Origin: Polluticaenibacter yanchengensis
GTDB lineage: Bacteria > Bacteroidota > Bacteroidia > Chitinophagales > Chitinophagaceae
Assembly: GCA_027854065.1 (NCBI GenBank)
Contig: JAQGEF010000002.1
Coordinates: forward strand, 274,128-338,127
DNA: 64,000 bases
Direction of reading: 5' to 3'
Made by a program: the position numbers and the translations under genes. The notes under the pieces are model-generated. The model ran no database searches. It worked only from the letters and a program-made list of their open reading frames with translations, and was not told where the DNA came from. Numbering within the stretch: the first letter of the stretch is position 1; each line of letters opens with the position of its first letter. This document shows, piece by piece, positions 17,601 to 26,710 of the stretch.

Positions 17601-18008
17601 TGGAAAGAGCATTTACGTTCTATGGATGACTTAAAACAAAGTGTACAAACTGCCAGCTATGAGCAGAAAGATCCATTGGTAATTTATAAAATTGAAGCCT
17701 ATAACCTATACAAACGCATGGAAGGTGAGGTGAACAAAAATATTGTACAGTTCTTATCTCATGCACATATTTTTGAACAGGATGACGCACCTCAGATGCC
17801 ACCACCGCCACCTCCCATTGATTTGAGTAAATTACAGGAGCAAAAAGTAGAGCTGGATAGCCGTGGAAACATAGAAGAAGCGGAAGTGGTAGAAGAAGTA
17901 CAGGTAAAACAACAACCTGTAAGCGTAGAAGATTTACCAGGCAGAAATGAGCCTTGCCCATGTGGTAGCGGCAAAAAATACAAACAGTGCCATGGTAAAA
18001 ATGACTAA
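14697..18008 (+). CDS. secA: Preprotein translocase ATPase SecA
   Basis: The motor that drives unfolded preproteins through SecYEG. At 1103 residues it is about 200 longer than E. coli SecA, because of insertions in the nucleotide-binding and preprotein-binding region (about 340-560) that are usual in Bacteroidota. Walker A is at about 193-201 (MATGEGKTLVS), the DEVD box at about 301-304 (VDEVDSVLIDDARTP), and the helicase-like second domain has TNMAGRGTDIKL and QLRGRAGRQGDPG. A Pro-rich linker (PPPPPP near 1041) leads to the zinc-binding SEC-C tail, NEPCPCGSGKKYKQCHG, which contacts SecB or ribosomes. It is monocistronic, with a promoter at 14623 and a terminator at 18033. The 83-bp tandem array starts just beyond. 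Confidence 0.97.
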   Translation: MFGFLSKLLGGNKSEKDVKKIQPYVTQINQYFQQYSSLTNDELRHKTVEFRARINEHVQGIEQTIADKRASAEALSAEQLFEKDSIYQEVDKLIKEKDKQIEDILLQILPEAFATIKEASRRLSQNETLESTATDLDRQLVAAGRQNLSINGDKVTHSNSWVAAGNLVKWNMVHYDVQLIGGTVLHQGKIAEMATGEGKTLVSTLPAYLNALPGLGVHIVTVNDYLAKRDSEWNGPLFEFLGLTVDCIDKHQPNSERRRQAYLADITYGTNNEFGFDYLRDNMVHSPKEMVQRKHHFAMVDEVDSVLIDDARTPLIISGPVPKGDEQFYHILKPRVEQLFEAQRRVTNQFLIEAKKKIADGNDDPKDGGLALMRAWRGLPKNSALIKFLSEPGIRVKLQKSESYYLADQQKEMRKVDAELYFHIDEKNNQVDLTDKGLQAITKSGEDPDFFVLPDISVKLAEIEKHPELSADEKLQHKEALLNDYSLKADRIHTVQQLLKAYTLFEKDVEYVVIDGEVKIVDEQTGRIMDGRRYSDGLHQAIEAKENVKIEAATQTYATITLQNYFRMYHKLCGMTGTAETEAAEFWNIYKLDVVSIPTNIAVSRKDNEDLVYKTKREKYAAVIEEVERLRNAGRPVLVGTTDVMVSELLHRMLDGKKIPHKVLNAKLHAQEAQVVAEAGLPGAVTIATNMAGRGTDIKLGAGVKESGGLAIIGTERHDSRRVDRQLRGRAGRQGDPGSSQFFVSLEDDLMRMFGSERIASLMDRMGYKEGEVIQHSMITKSIERAQKKVEENNFGIRKRLLEYDDVMNKQRTVVYTRRRNALFGERLSLDIDNAFYNVAADSVGNFKEQNDYDGFEMASIVNLAIEPGIAKDEFSKGNEKELAQKLYDNAITNYNRKKAEVAEQALPVFQNIRASQPAHIENVVVPFTDGKKHMQVVTNLDATIASGGRELLNTMERNITLALIDDSWKEHLRSMDDLKQSVQTASYEQKDPLVIYKIEAYNLYKRMEGEVNKNIVQFLSHAHIFEQDDAPQMPPPPPPIDLSKLQEQKVELDSRGNIEEAEVVEEVQVKQQPVSVEDLPGRNEPCPCGSGKKYKQCHGKND

Positions 18009-18032
18009 GATGTTTGTTAGCTAAACATAACT

Positions 18033-18066
18033 AAGAGGGTAGCATTAATTTGTTATCCTCTTTTTT
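18033..18066 (+). terminator. secA terminator
   Basis: AAGAGGGTAGC pairs with GTTATCCTCTT (11 bp including two G-U wobbles), loop of about 8 nt, followed by a T-run. It begins 25 bases after the secA stop. Confidence 0.85.
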
Positions 18067-18085
18067 ATTGATGGCACAATATCAA

Positions 18086-19618
18086 AAAAATCAGCGCTAA
18101 TCAGCGGTTGTATTATTCCGCGCCAATCAGCGGGAAAATATTCAATCTATAGCCAGAGATTGAGTGATAGAAATCAGCGTCAATCTGCGGTTGTATTATT
18201 CTGCGCCAATCAGCGGGAAAATATTCAATCTATAGCCAGAGATTAAGTCATAGAAATCAGTGTTAATCTGCGGTTGTATTATTCCGCGCCAATCAGCTGG
18301 AAAATATTCAATCTATAACCAGAAATTAAGTCATAGAAATCAGCGTTAATCTGCGGTTGTATTATTCTGCGCCAATCAGCGGGAAAAATATTCTTTATCT
18401 ATAGCCAGAGATTGAGTCATAGAAATCAGCATCAATCAGCGGTTGTATGATTCAGCGTCAATCAGCGGGAAGATATTCAATCTATAGCCAGAGCTTGATT
18501 CATAGAAATCAGCGTCAATCAGCGGTTGTATGATTCCGCGCCAATCAGCGGGAAAATATTCAATCTATAGCCAGAGCTTGAGTTATAGAAATCAGCGTTA
18601 ATCAGCGATTGTATTATTCTGCGCCAATCAGCGGGAAAATATTCAATCTATAGCCAGAGCTTGAATCATAGAAATCAGCGTCAATCAGCGGTTGTATTAT
18701 TCCGTGCCAATCTGCCGGAAAATATTCAATCTATAACCAGAAATTAAATCATAGAAATCAGCGTTAATCAGCGGATGTATTATTCTGCGCCAATCAGCGG
18801 GAAAATATTCAATCTATAACCAGAGATTAAGTCATAGAAATCAGCGTTAATCTGCGGTTGTATTATTCCGCGCCAATCAGCGGGGAAATATTCTTTATAT
18901 ATAACCAGAGCTTGAGTCATACAAATCTGCGTCAATCAGCGGTTGTATTATTCTGCGTTAATCAGCGGGAAAATATTCAATCTATAACCAGAAATTAAGT
19001 CATAGAAATCAGCATCAATCAGCAGTTGTATTATTCTGTGCCAATCAGCGGGAAAATATTCTTTATATATAACCAGAGATTGAGTCATAGAAATCTGCGT
19101 TAATCAGCGGTTGTATTATTCTGTGCCAATCAGCGGGAAAATATTCTTTATATATAACCAGAAATTAAGTCATAGAAATCAGCGTCAATCAGCGGTTGTA
19201 TTATTCTGCGCCAATCAGCGGGAAAATATTCAATCTATAGCCAGAGATTAAGTCATAGAAATCAGTGTTAATCTGCGGTTGTATTATTCCGCGCCAATCA
19301 GCGGGAAAATATTCAATCTATAACCAGAAATTAAGTCATACAAATCAGCATCAATCTGCGGTTGTATTCTTCAGCGTTAATCAGCGGGAAAATATTCAAT
19401 CTATAGCCAGAGCTTGAGTCATACAAATCAGCGTCAATCTGCGGTTGTATTCTTCAGCGTTAATCAGCGGGAAAATATTCAATCTATAACCAGAGCTTGA
19501 ATCATACAAATCAGCGTTAATCTGCGGTTGTATTATTCTGCGCCAATCAGCGGGAAAATCTTCAATCTATAACCAGAGATTTAGTCATACAAATCAGCGT
19601 CAATCAGCGGGAAAATAC
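18086..19618. repeat. Tandem array of an 83-bp unit, about 18 copies
   Basis: Each unit reads roughly AATCAGCGTCAATCAGCGG, TTGTATTATTCTGCGCC, AATCAGCGGGAAAATATTC, then AATCTATAGCCAGAGATTGA and GTCATAGA. Unit length is 82-86 bp; counted from the GGAAAATA landmark the copies start near 18134, 18217, 18299, 18382, 18468, 18550 and so on to 19552. AATCAGCG occurs three times per unit. The last unit (19591-19618) has lost the segment between the first and third AATCAGCG, as recombination between the internal repeats would produce. The period is not a multiple of three and stops occur in every frame, so it is non-coding. It lies between the convergent 3' ends of secA and the LptF/G gene. Confidence 0.95.
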
Positions 19619-19689
19619 TAAGAACCCTGATAGGTCGAACGTTGTTCGTCAGCAAATAATAATATCTCCAAAGCTCGGGCCGATATCGG

Positions 19690-20778
19690 TTACTTAGGCG
19701 CCTTCTTGAAAAGGTATATAGCCACAAATGCAAAAATGATATTCGGCGTCCAGGCCGCCAATGCCGGAGGAAAATTCCCTTTCGTAGAGAAGATAGAAGC
19801 GAAGCGGTCGGTTAAAATAAATAAAGCCGCCAGTAATATACCAATCGCAATATGTAAACCGCTGCCACCGCGTACCTTCCTGCTGGCAAGCGATACGCCA
19901 ATCAACGTTAAAATTAACAGGGAAAACGGGGTAGAGTCCCGGTGATATTTTTCTACTTTAAACTCATTTAAACCCTCAGCACCCCTTGTTGTTTCCTTAT
20001 CAATCAGGTCAACAAGTTCAGGAGTGGTCAATATATCCTTTGTATAACGGTCCTTCTTAAATTCAGAAGGCTTAAAGTTAAGCTTTATCAATTGAGAGTC
20101 CAGTTTTACCAGGCGCTCTTTATTAGTAGCTGAATCAATGGTACGGACCAGCACATCCTCTATTTTATAAATATCTTTTTCGGGAATGTACGTAATCACC
20201 TCCGCGCGCGTATTCTTCACCAGGCTGTTTTTAATTTCCTGGAAAACAAAGCCCGATCCCCTTTTTGAAGCAGTGTCAAAATAAGAGATCTGTCCGAAAT
20301 GTGTAGAGTCATTCCTGAAATAAATAGTGCTGCTGCCGGAACCGCCACCACCTTTACCATCAATATATTTTATCTGGAATTCAGAACGCAGTTTGTTGGC
20401 ATTAGGCGTCACATACCTGTATGACAACCACAACAAGATAGCCATAATAATAGCACCTACAGCATATGGCCTCAAAAATCGGTTAAAAGAAATACCACTT
20501 GCCAGGATCGCCACAATTTCACTTCGCCCCGCCATTTTAGAAGTAAAAAATACCACAGAGATAAATACAAATAGCGGGAATAACATAGATACTATATGAG
20601 GAATGAAGCCTATATAATATTCCATGATGATCTGACTGGCACTTAATCCGGATTTTACAAAATCATCGGCCTTCTCACTCACGTCTATAATTACAGTAAT
20701 AAACGTCAGCAATAAAATTGCAAAAATGAAAGTTGTAAAAAACTTTTTAAGTATGTACCAATCCAGCTTTCTTAGCAT
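19690..20778 (-). CDS. LptF/LptG-family permease (YjgP/YjgQ)
   Basis: A 362-residue inner-membrane subunit of the LPS export machine that, with the LptB ATPase, extracts lipopolysaccharide from the inner membrane. Topology is typical: three N-terminal helices (FTTFIFAILLLTFITVIIDV; YYIGFIPHIVSMLFPLFVFISVVFF; AVGAIIMAILLWLSYRYV), a periplasmic beta-rich domain (about 130-270), then three C-terminal helices ending FAFVAIYLFKKAPK. The FFTSKMAGRSEIVAILASGISFNRFLRP coupling-helix region after helix 2 is the family signature. LptF and LptG cannot be separated by eye, and Bacteroidota often scatter them. It is the last gene of a minus-strand cluster, 98 bp after the acetyltransferase-like gene. Confidence 0.9.
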   Translation of the reverse strand: MLRKLDWYILKKFFTTFIFAILLLTFITVIIDVSEKADDFVKSGLSASQIIMEYYIGFIPHIVSMLFPLFVFISVVFFTSKMAGRSEIVAILASGISFNRFLRPYAVGAIIMAILLWLSYRYVTPNANKLRSEFQIKYIDGKGGGGSGSSTIYFRNDSTHFGQISYFDTASKRGSGFVFQEIKNSLVKNTRAEVITYIPEKDIYKIEDVLVRTIDSATNKERLVKLDSQLIKLNFKPSEFKKDRYTKDILTTPELVDLIDKETTRGAEGLNEFKVEKYHRDSTPFSLLILTLIGVSLASRKVRGGSGLHIAIGILLAALFILTDRFASIFSTKGNFPPALAAWTPNIIFAFVAIYLFKKAPK

Positions 20779-20876
20779 TCAAACTCTTATATTAATGTGC
20801 AAAGAAAAGAATGTATTATCATTTATACACTTAAATGATTCTTAATTATCTTTTCAGGAGCGTTCAGTGATTATTT

Positions 20877-21722
20877 TCAGGATTTAATAGAACCGATCCG
20901 CGACATGTCCGCAAATATCCTGCTAAACCTGAATCCCTTAGGCAAGGGTTCCTCAGAATACAGGTTTAAGTCAATCTTTCTGTTCAGGTCCACCGGGTTT
21001 AAAAACCATGGAAAATAGTCCAGTTCAGCCCACCCGGCTTTTTTCAGCTGATGATATAAAGGATCGTTCCACATCAATACCGCGTCTATCCAGTTGATCC
21101 CCCTTTCCCAGGCATCGCTTTCCAGTGCCGCAATATCTGTTGCCGATACAAGACGGAACCCGTTAACAGGTTTCTGGTAAATAACTTCACCACCAACAGT
21201 TTTTCCACCCGCAATATGCGGCTGCTGCCAGTAGTAGCCTTCAGCTTTGTCAAAATTTTGTTCAGTACCTTCAGAAAGCAGTTGCTCAACAGGCTGTCCT
21301 TCCACAGCCGGGTTCATTTTTATAAGACGCTTCAGGTGTTCATAGCCATACCATTGTTTTTTAGCCAGTAAGCCTTTTCCGTTCGGGTTTGCCAGTACCA
21401 CAGCGATCGGCCCGCGGATCCTTGCTAACCTGAACAATTCATCAGTAACCTTATCACTTCTGATCTCCTTCTGTATATAGATATTGATCAGCCAGACAAT
21501 GCCACCGTCTTTAACAAAACCCATATGCCCGTAAACAATACCATCATGACAGATAATGAGCGCGCCACTATCAGGTTTGTCCAGGTACTGCCAGCGCCAG
21601 AACGTTTCATTAAACAACGGATGATTAGCAGGGTAGTAATGTTTATAGAGCTCTTTTACACTTTCAAAATCATCGATGTCAGCTACTTTAAAAGTCAGGT
21701 CTTCAAACGGAATTCCGCACAT
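20877..21722 (-). CDS. GNAT-like acetyltransferase
   Basis: 281 residues. The N-terminal half looks like a GNAT fold: LTFKVADIDDFESVKELYKHYYP opens it (split here by family alignment), HDGIVYGHMGFVKDGGIVWLINIYI gives the beta4-beta5 pair, and a short acetyl-CoA loop follows near residue 100 (RIRGPIAVVLANPNGKG). A conserved WRWQY motif near residue 43 is common in acetyltransferase-like proteins of surface-polysaccharide loci. The C-terminal 130 residues are unfamiliar. No signal peptide. It starts 12 bp after the DUF2279 gene and precedes LptF/G, so an envelope-related role is plausible but inferred. Donor and acceptor are unknown. Confidence 0.6.
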   Translation of the reverse strand: MCGIPFEDLTFKVADIDDFESVKELYKHYYPANHPLFNETFWRWQYLDKPDSGALIICHDGIVYGHMGFVKDGGIVWLINIYIQKEIRSDKVTDELFRLARIRGPIAVVLANPNGKGLLAKKQWYGYEHLKRLIKMNPAVEGQPVEQLLSEGTEQNFDKAEGYYWQQPHIAGGKTVGGEVIYQKPVNGFRLVSATDIAALESDAWERGINWIDAVLMWNDPLYHQLKKAGWAELDYFPWFLNPVDLNRKIDLNLYSEEPLPKGFRFSRIFADMSRIGSIKS

Positions 21723-21733
21723 AAGGATTAATA

Positions 21734-22795
21734 TTAAAAATGAATCGCTTTAAATTTTAACTTGCCTTTCTCCAGGAACATAGCCGGGGCAGGCATTTTA
21801 AATGCGTTTAATGCAAAAAATAAACTTTTCAGGAAACGGCTGTTGGTTTTGATCTTTGTAAAGTCAATATCAGGAGATAAATACCATAACCTGGTACGAG
21901 GGTAGAGCTCACCTACGTGGTAATCAATACCCGTAACAGGATCATGCCAGTCATTATAACCAGCGCCAATCAGGTTTTTATTGCCATAACCCACTGCAAT
22001 ATTCAGCCATTTAGGTAAGTTGGATTTGGGAAACATATCATTCAGGTTAGCGCTCAGCCATAATGTTTGTCCGTTATAATCCTTCAGCACCCTTTCCGAA
22101 AAGCTCGTTCCGAAAAGTACATCCGCCCTTCTGTTAACGGCATCATCATCGTAGGTCACTTTTCTGTAAGAAAATTTAAAAGACACAATTTGTTTACCCC
22201 ATAATAAATGCTGTCCCACAAAGAAAGCGCTTCCGAAAGTATTCGCGCCAAAATCACCCCAGCTCCATCCCCAGCGCTCGCTAAAACCGTCCAGTGTTTC
22301 AATAGTCGTCATCAGCAATGCACTACTTAAGCTACTGTATATCGCACTTCTTTTATCCGAATACCCCGCCCATTTCCATGTAGCGTAACTCACCCTGCTC
22401 AATTGGTAAGCACTCCAGGAATGTCCCACTTTATCCATCTGGTTCCATTCCGAGTTATCATTAAAAAAATGAAACTTCGTTCTGTCCGCCCCTTTATACC
22501 ACATTTCATTCAGTACCACAATGCCGCCAACATAAGCCGCCAAATGACTGCCAACAACTATTTTTTTTCGTTTGGAAAAATTTATCCCGCGAGCAGAATC
22601 TTCAGTATTGCCCGTAAAATCAGGTTCTTGCATATTTGAAGACAGCATATCAGCCAATGAAAAGCTATCCGGCTTTCCTGCAGAAATAAAGCCGGTACTC
22701 AAAGAATCTTCCGCTTGCGCTGAGATATTACTTATTGTAAACAAATAAATAATTACAAAGAATAAAAAAGACTTAATCTTAAACATTTGAAACAA
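21734..22795 (-). CDS. DUF2279 domain secreted/membrane-associated protein
   Basis: 353 residues. An N-terminal signal segment (FLFFVIIYLFTISNISAQ, about residues 9-27) is followed by a variable region, then the DUF2279 core (about 85-220), with KVGHSWSAYQLSRVSYATWKWAG and a helix carrying ETLDGFSERWGWSWGDFGANTFGSAFF (given in pieces because the match is by motif). The aromatic, Ser/Gly-rich helices resemble YfiM-type predicted periplasmic lipoproteins, though no lipobox Cys is visible. Function unknown. It overlaps the upstream DUF819 gene by 17 bp, implying co-transcription and possibly translational coupling. Confidence 0.75.
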   Translation of the reverse strand: MFQMFKIKSFLFFVIIYLFTISNISAQAEDSLSTGFISAGKPDSFSLADMLSSNMQEPDFTGNTEDSARGINFSKRKKIVVGSHLAAYVGGIVVLNEMWYKGADRTKFHFFNDNSEWNQMDKVGHSWSAYQLSRVSYATWKWAGYSDKRSAIYSSLSSALLMTTIETLDGFSERWGWSWGDFGANTFGSAFFVGQHLLWGKQIVSFKFSYRKVTYDDDAVNRRADVLFGTSFSERVLKDYNGQTLWLSANLNDMFPKSNLPKWLNIAVGYGNKNLIGAGYNDWHDPVTGIDYHVGELYPRTRLWYLSPDIDFTKIKTNSRFLKSLFFALNAFKMPAPAMFLEKGKLKFKAIHF

Positions 22796-24014
22796 ATTTC
22801 ATTAAGAGACCGCAAATATACGCACCATACGTACCAACTGCATACCCTAATACAGCCAGTATTACGCCGAATGGCGCAAGTTGTGGCGCAAACGCCGCTG
22901 CTACCACAGGCGCACTCGCAGGCCCGCCTATATTAGCCTGGCTGCCAACTGCCACTAAAAAGAAGGGCGCTTTTATAATTTTGGCCACCAAAAACATAAA
23001 CAGTATATGGAACATTATCCAGACCAGGCACAATAACAACAGTTCCGGCATTTTAAAGATAGCGGTAATATCCATTTTTAAACCAAGCGTGGCTATGATC
23101 ACATATAATAATAAACCCGCAATATCCACCGACCCGTATTTCTCTATCTGCCTTACCCTGGTACCCGACAAAAATAGGCTTATTGTAGTAGATAAAATAA
23201 TAACCCAAAAGAACTTATTATTAAAATTAAACGTAGCTAATTCAGGGTAATTCAACCCGATATAAGGCGCCAGTATATCTGCCATAAAATGCGACACCCC
23301 GGTTATGATGAAGCCGGTACCAATCAGTAACGGCCATTTAAGAGACTGGTTGATCCCCTTTTCATCAGTACTTTTCGCTTCAATCTTACTATTCAAAAGA
23401 TTAGTCACTACATGATCATTGACACCAAGTTTCCGGTCAATTGTTGATGCAGATTTTGTCAGCCACAACAATAGCGCCATCCATATATACGCCACTATCA
23501 CATCCAGCGTAATCATCGCACTAAATACAGTTTCATCCACATGGTTCATTTCCTTCATCGCCGCCTGGTTAGCTGCACCCCCGATCCAGCTGCCCGCAAT
23601 GGTGCTCAATCCCTTCCACAAGTCAGGATATTGCTGAAAAAGGTCCGCCATTAATGGTTTACAGATAAGTATTGCCAGTGGGCCGCCTATCATAACCCCA
23701 ACCGATCCTGTAAGGAACATGATGACGGCTTTCGAACCCAGTAGTTTTACAGCCTTCAGGTTAATAGACAATGTAAAATACACGATACATACAGGCAGAA
23801 AATAAGAGATCATACTGTTGTACAAAGTAGCGTCACCCGTATCCACTATCTTAAATGTATTAAGTAATGAAGGCAGGAAATAACACAATAATATCGCCGG
23901 CACTATATTGTAGAACCTGGCAAAAAAGCCGGTTTTTATTTGTTCAGTGTACTTTACAAATATTATTATCAAAAAAATTATAGCTATTATAACAACTGGA
24001 TTGGCGATCATCAT
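22779..24014 (-). CDS. DUF819 family integral membrane protein
   Basis: A 411-residue protein with 10-12 hydrophobic helices, from PVVIIAIIFLIIIFVKY at the N terminus to VILAVLGYAVGTYGAYICGLL at the C terminus. Conserved glycine-rich family segments include FLTGSVGVMIGGPLAILI, IAGSWIGGAANQAAMKE and VAVGSQANIGGPASAPVVAAAF, the last two being pseudo-symmetric, as in two-fold inverted-repeat transporters. DUF819 (YjcL-like) proteins are presumed transporters; the substrate is unknown. It is first in the four-gene minus-strand cluster, and its stop overlaps the next gene's start. Confidence 0.85.
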   Translation of the reverse strand: MMIANPVVIIAIIFLIIIFVKYTEQIKTGFFARFYNIVPAILLCYFLPSLLNTFKIVDTGDATLYNSMISYFLPVCIVYFTLSINLKAVKLLGSKAVIMFLTGSVGVMIGGPLAILICKPLMADLFQQYPDLWKGLSTIAGSWIGGAANQAAMKEMNHVDETVFSAMITLDVIVAYIWMALLLWLTKSASTIDRKLGVNDHVVTNLLNSKIEAKSTDEKGINQSLKWPLLIGTGFIITGVSHFMADILAPYIGLNYPELATFNFNNKFFWVIILSTTISLFLSGTRVRQIEKYGSVDIAGLLLYVIIATLGLKMDITAIFKMPELLLLCLVWIMFHILFMFLVAKIIKAPFFLVAVGSQANIGGPASAPVVAAAFAPQLAPFGVILAVLGYAVGTYGAYICGLLMKFVSNV

Positions 24015-24169
24015 TGCAGTATTTTCAAATAATAGGAAAAACTCTTAGTTTAAATTTATTATTTGTAAGTTTATAATTGTAAAATAAAACATTTTTATGC
24101 CAATTGCTTTAAAGTCACTAAAAATTATCCGTTATTGTCCATCCAATCATTATTAAATATTCTTCCCCC

Positions 24170-24177
24170 TAACTTTG
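24170..24177 (+). promoter_or_regulatory. -7 box for malic enzyme, leaderless
   Basis: TAACTTTG (TAnnTTTG) ends only 4 bases before the ATG at 24182, so the transcript probably begins at or next to the start codon. It is identical to the box ahead of the rluD-like gene. Confidence 0.5.
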
Positions 24178-24181
24178 TTTT

Positions 24182-26512
24182 ATGCAAAATGAACTTAAAA
24201 AACAACAAGCACTTGAGTATCATGCCAAAGGAAGGCCTGGTAAAGTAGAAGTTGTTCCAACTAAAGAAGCTAAAACGCAAAGAGACCTCAGTTTAGCTTA
24301 CAGTCCCGGTGTGGCAGAGCCATGCATGGAAATATACAGGAATCCCGAAGACGTTTATAAATATACAGCCAAAGGCAATCTTGTTGCCGTTATAAGTAAT
24401 GGTACAGCCGTTTTAGGTTTAGGAAATATTGGTCCGGAAGCCGGAAAACCGGTTATGGAAGGTAAAGGCGTATTATTCAAAATATTCGCCGATATCGATG
24501 TTTTCGATATAGAAATAAACGAAACCGACCCTGTAAAGTTTTGCCAGATCGTTAAGGCATTAGAGCCAACTTTCGGCGGCATCAACTTAGAAGATATCAA
24601 AGCGCCGGAATGCTTTTATATAGAGCAGACCCTCAAAAAAGAAATGAAGATCCCTATCATGCACGACGATCAGCATGGTACGGCCATCATCAGTGCCGCC
24701 GCATTATTAAATGCCCTGGAAATTCAGCAAAAAGAGATTGCCAAAATTAAAATTGTCATCAACGGTGCCGGTGCAGCCGGTATGAGCTTAATACAATTAT
24801 ATATTGCACTTGGAGCACAATATCACAATGTTACCATGTTCGATAAAGATGGCGTGTTGCATAGTGACAGGACAGATCTGGACGAAGTAAAGCAAAAATT
24901 CGCCGTCGATCCGTCTTTAGCAAGTATCACCCTGGCAGATGCCATGAAAGATGCCGATGTTTTTGTCGGCGTAAGTGTCGGCAATGTCGTAACGCAGGAA
25001 ATGGTAAAGAGCATGGCAGAAAGACCCATCATTTTTGCAATGGCCAATCCAAATCCTGAAATCACTTACGACCTGGCTATAGACGCCCGCCAGGACCTCA
25101 TAATGGCCACCGGCCGTACCGATTACCCTAACCAGGTAAACAACGTACTGGGCTTCCCATATATCTTCCGTGGTGCATTAGATGTACGGGCCACAACCAT
25201 CAACGAAGAGATGAAGCTCGCAGCCGTTCACGCATTGGCAGAGTTAACCAAACAACCCGTTCCGGACCTCGTAAACCTGGCTTACAACGAAAAAAATATC
25301 ACTTTCGGCCCTACATACATTATTCCCAAACCATTGGACCCGCGCTTGCTGGCAACAGTAGCCCCGGCAGTAGCAAAAGCAGCAATGGAAAGTGGTGTCG
25401 CACGCAAAGAAATTACCGATTGGGAAGCTTACAAATTAGAGCTTAACAAACGCTTAGGTCTCGATAATCAGTTATTGCGCGTAATAGGCCAGAAAGCAAG
25501 GAAAGACCCGCGTCATGTGGTATTTGCAGATGCTGAAAACTTAAAAGTATTAAAAGCAGCCCGTATCTGCCTCGATGAAGGCATTTGTTACCCAATCCTG
25601 TTAGGCGATGAAAAAAATATCAGGGATCTTGCAGAGAAAAATGTTATCGTCATAAACGATATTCCAATAATCGATCCTAAGAGCGATGCGGTTCAGGCAA
25701 AGCGCAATGAGTATGCCGAAATATTCTTTAATAAAAACGGCCGCAAAGGTTACAATATTTACGAAGCAAACCGCTTAATGAAAGATCGTACCCATTTCGG
25801 TTTAATGATGGTGGAAACCGATGAAGTGGACGCTATCCTGACAGGGCCTTCAAAAGATTATCCGCAGTTAATAAAACCGGTCATCAATATTGTAGGTACC
25901 GAAAAAGACGTCAAGAAATACGCCGGTATGTATATCATTGAAACCAAGCGTGGACCCATCTTCCTGGCCGATGCTACCATCAATTATAATCCTACTGCCG
26001 ATGAATTAGCAGACATTACATTATTAGTGGCCAACGAGGTAAAAAACTTTGGTATCAAACCTAAAGTAGCCATGTTATCCTATAGCAACTTTGGAAGTTC
26101 CAAAGGTACAGAAGCGAAACTGGTAGCCAAAGCCCGCAATATTGTAAAAGAAAGACAACCAGATTTAATTGTCGATGGCGATATCCAGGGCATCATGGCT
26201 TTCAACAACGAACTTTTAAAGGAAAACTATCCATTCAGTGAGTTGATCGATCAAAACGTGAACACACTGGTATTTCCAAACCTCGCAGCAGGTAATATTG
26301 CCTATAATTTATTAAAAGAATTAGGCAATATGGATTCAATCGGCCCCGTTTTATTAGGCTCTAAAAAAGCAGTGCAGGTATTGCAGTTAGGCAGCCAGAT
26401 CCGCCAGATCGTCAACATGGCATTGATTGCGGTACTGGATGCGCAGATGAAAAACCCCAAAACAAAATCAGAATGTGAATACCGCAAAAACAGCTGGTAT
26501 TATAAACAATAA
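24182..26512 (+). CDS. maeB: NADP-dependent malic enzyme with phosphotransacetylase-like domain
   Basis: 776 residues, a MaeB-type fusion that decarboxylates malate to pyruvate with NADP+. The malic N-terminal domain (about 1-160) carries [13 protein letters not shown] and [22 protein letters not shown]. The metal-binding stretch near 155-165 reads [13 protein letters not shown]. The NAD(P)-binding Rossmann (about 165-400) has [10 protein letters not shown]. From about 430 to 770 the protein is phosphotransacetylase-like ([31 protein letters not shown]); in MaeB this part is regulatory and binds acetyl-CoA without PTA activity. Length is standard. It is monocistronic, ended by the hairpin at 26531. 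Confidence 0.95.
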   Translation: MQNELKKQQALEYHAKGRPGKVEVVPTKEAKTQRDLSLAYSPGVAEPCMEIYRNPEDVYKYTAKGNLVAVISNGTAVLGLGNIGPEAGKPVMEGKGVLFKIFADIDVFDIEINETDPVKFCQIVKALEPTFGGINLEDIKAPECFYIEQTLKKEMKIPIMHDDQHGTAIISAAALLNALEIQQKEIAKIKIVINGAGAAGMSLIQLYIALGAQYHNVTMFDKDGVLHSDRTDLDEVKQKFAVDPSLASITLADAMKDADVFVGVSVGNVVTQEMVKSMAERPIIFAMANPNPEITYDLAIDARQDLIMATGRTDYPNQVNNVLGFPYIFRGALDVRATTINEEMKLAAVHALAELTKQPVPDLVNLAYNEKNITFGPTYIIPKPLDPRLLATVAPAVAKAAMESGVARKEITDWEAYKLELNKRLGLDNQLLRVIGQKARKDPRHVVFADAENLKVLKAARICLDEGICYPILLGDEKNIRDLAEKNVIVINDIPIIDPKSDAVQAKRNEYAEIFFNKNGRKGYNIYEANRLMKDRTHFGLMMVETDEVDAILTGPSKDYPQLIKPVINIVGTEKDVKKYAGMYIIETKRGPIFLADATINYNPTADELADITLLVANEVKNFGIKPKVAMLSYSNFGSSKGTEAKLVAKARNIVKERQPDLIVDGDIQGIMAFNNELLKENYPFSELIDQNVNTLVFPNLAAGNIAYNLLKELGNMDSIGPVLLGSKKAVQVLQLGSQIRQIVNMALIAVLDAQMKNPKTKSECEYRKNSWYYKQ

Positions 26513-26522
26513 ATAGTTTTTA

Positions 26523-26706
26523 TTTTTGGGGTGTCCCTTTGCCGGCTGTTTCATGCTAACAGTACCCGGTAAAGGGACACTTTTCAATTCAGGCAAAGGG
26601 CCGGGCTATCCGCAGTACTCCTCGGCGGCAATACTTATTTCTTAGCTGCGCTATTCATTGCCGGTAAATGCCGCCTGTGGGGTACTTTGCTGCTATCCCT
26701 AACCCG
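26523..26706 (-). repeat. Structured dispersed element, copy 2 (inverted)
   Basis: Read on the minus strand it follows copy 1 closely: GGGATAGCAGCAAAGTACCCC, a stem with GGCGGCA/TGCCGCC arms, GGAGTACTGCGGATAGCCCGG, CCCTTTGCC paired with GGCAAAGGG, and GGGACACCCC at the end. Copy 1 and copy 2 also share most of the hairpin loop (ACCGG, AATAGCG, AGCTAAGAAA). On the plus strand the same bases form the terminator of the malic enzyme. The far boundary abuts the truncated DUF4291 gene. Confidence 0.7.
26531..26585 (+). terminator. maeB terminator embedded in the repeat element
   Basis: GTGTCCCTTTGCCGG (26531-26545) pairs with CCGGTAAAGGGACAC (26566-26580) with one mismatch. An inner CTGTT/AACAG extension and a following TTTT complete the hairpin. 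It starts 19 bases after the malic enzyme stop. Confidence 0.75.
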
Positions 26707-26710
26707 TTAG

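Noticed and set aside
18086-19618. CRISPR array reading of the repeats behind secA
   Set aside because: The whole 83-bp unit is conserved, with no alternating unique spacers, and no cas genes occur in the window.
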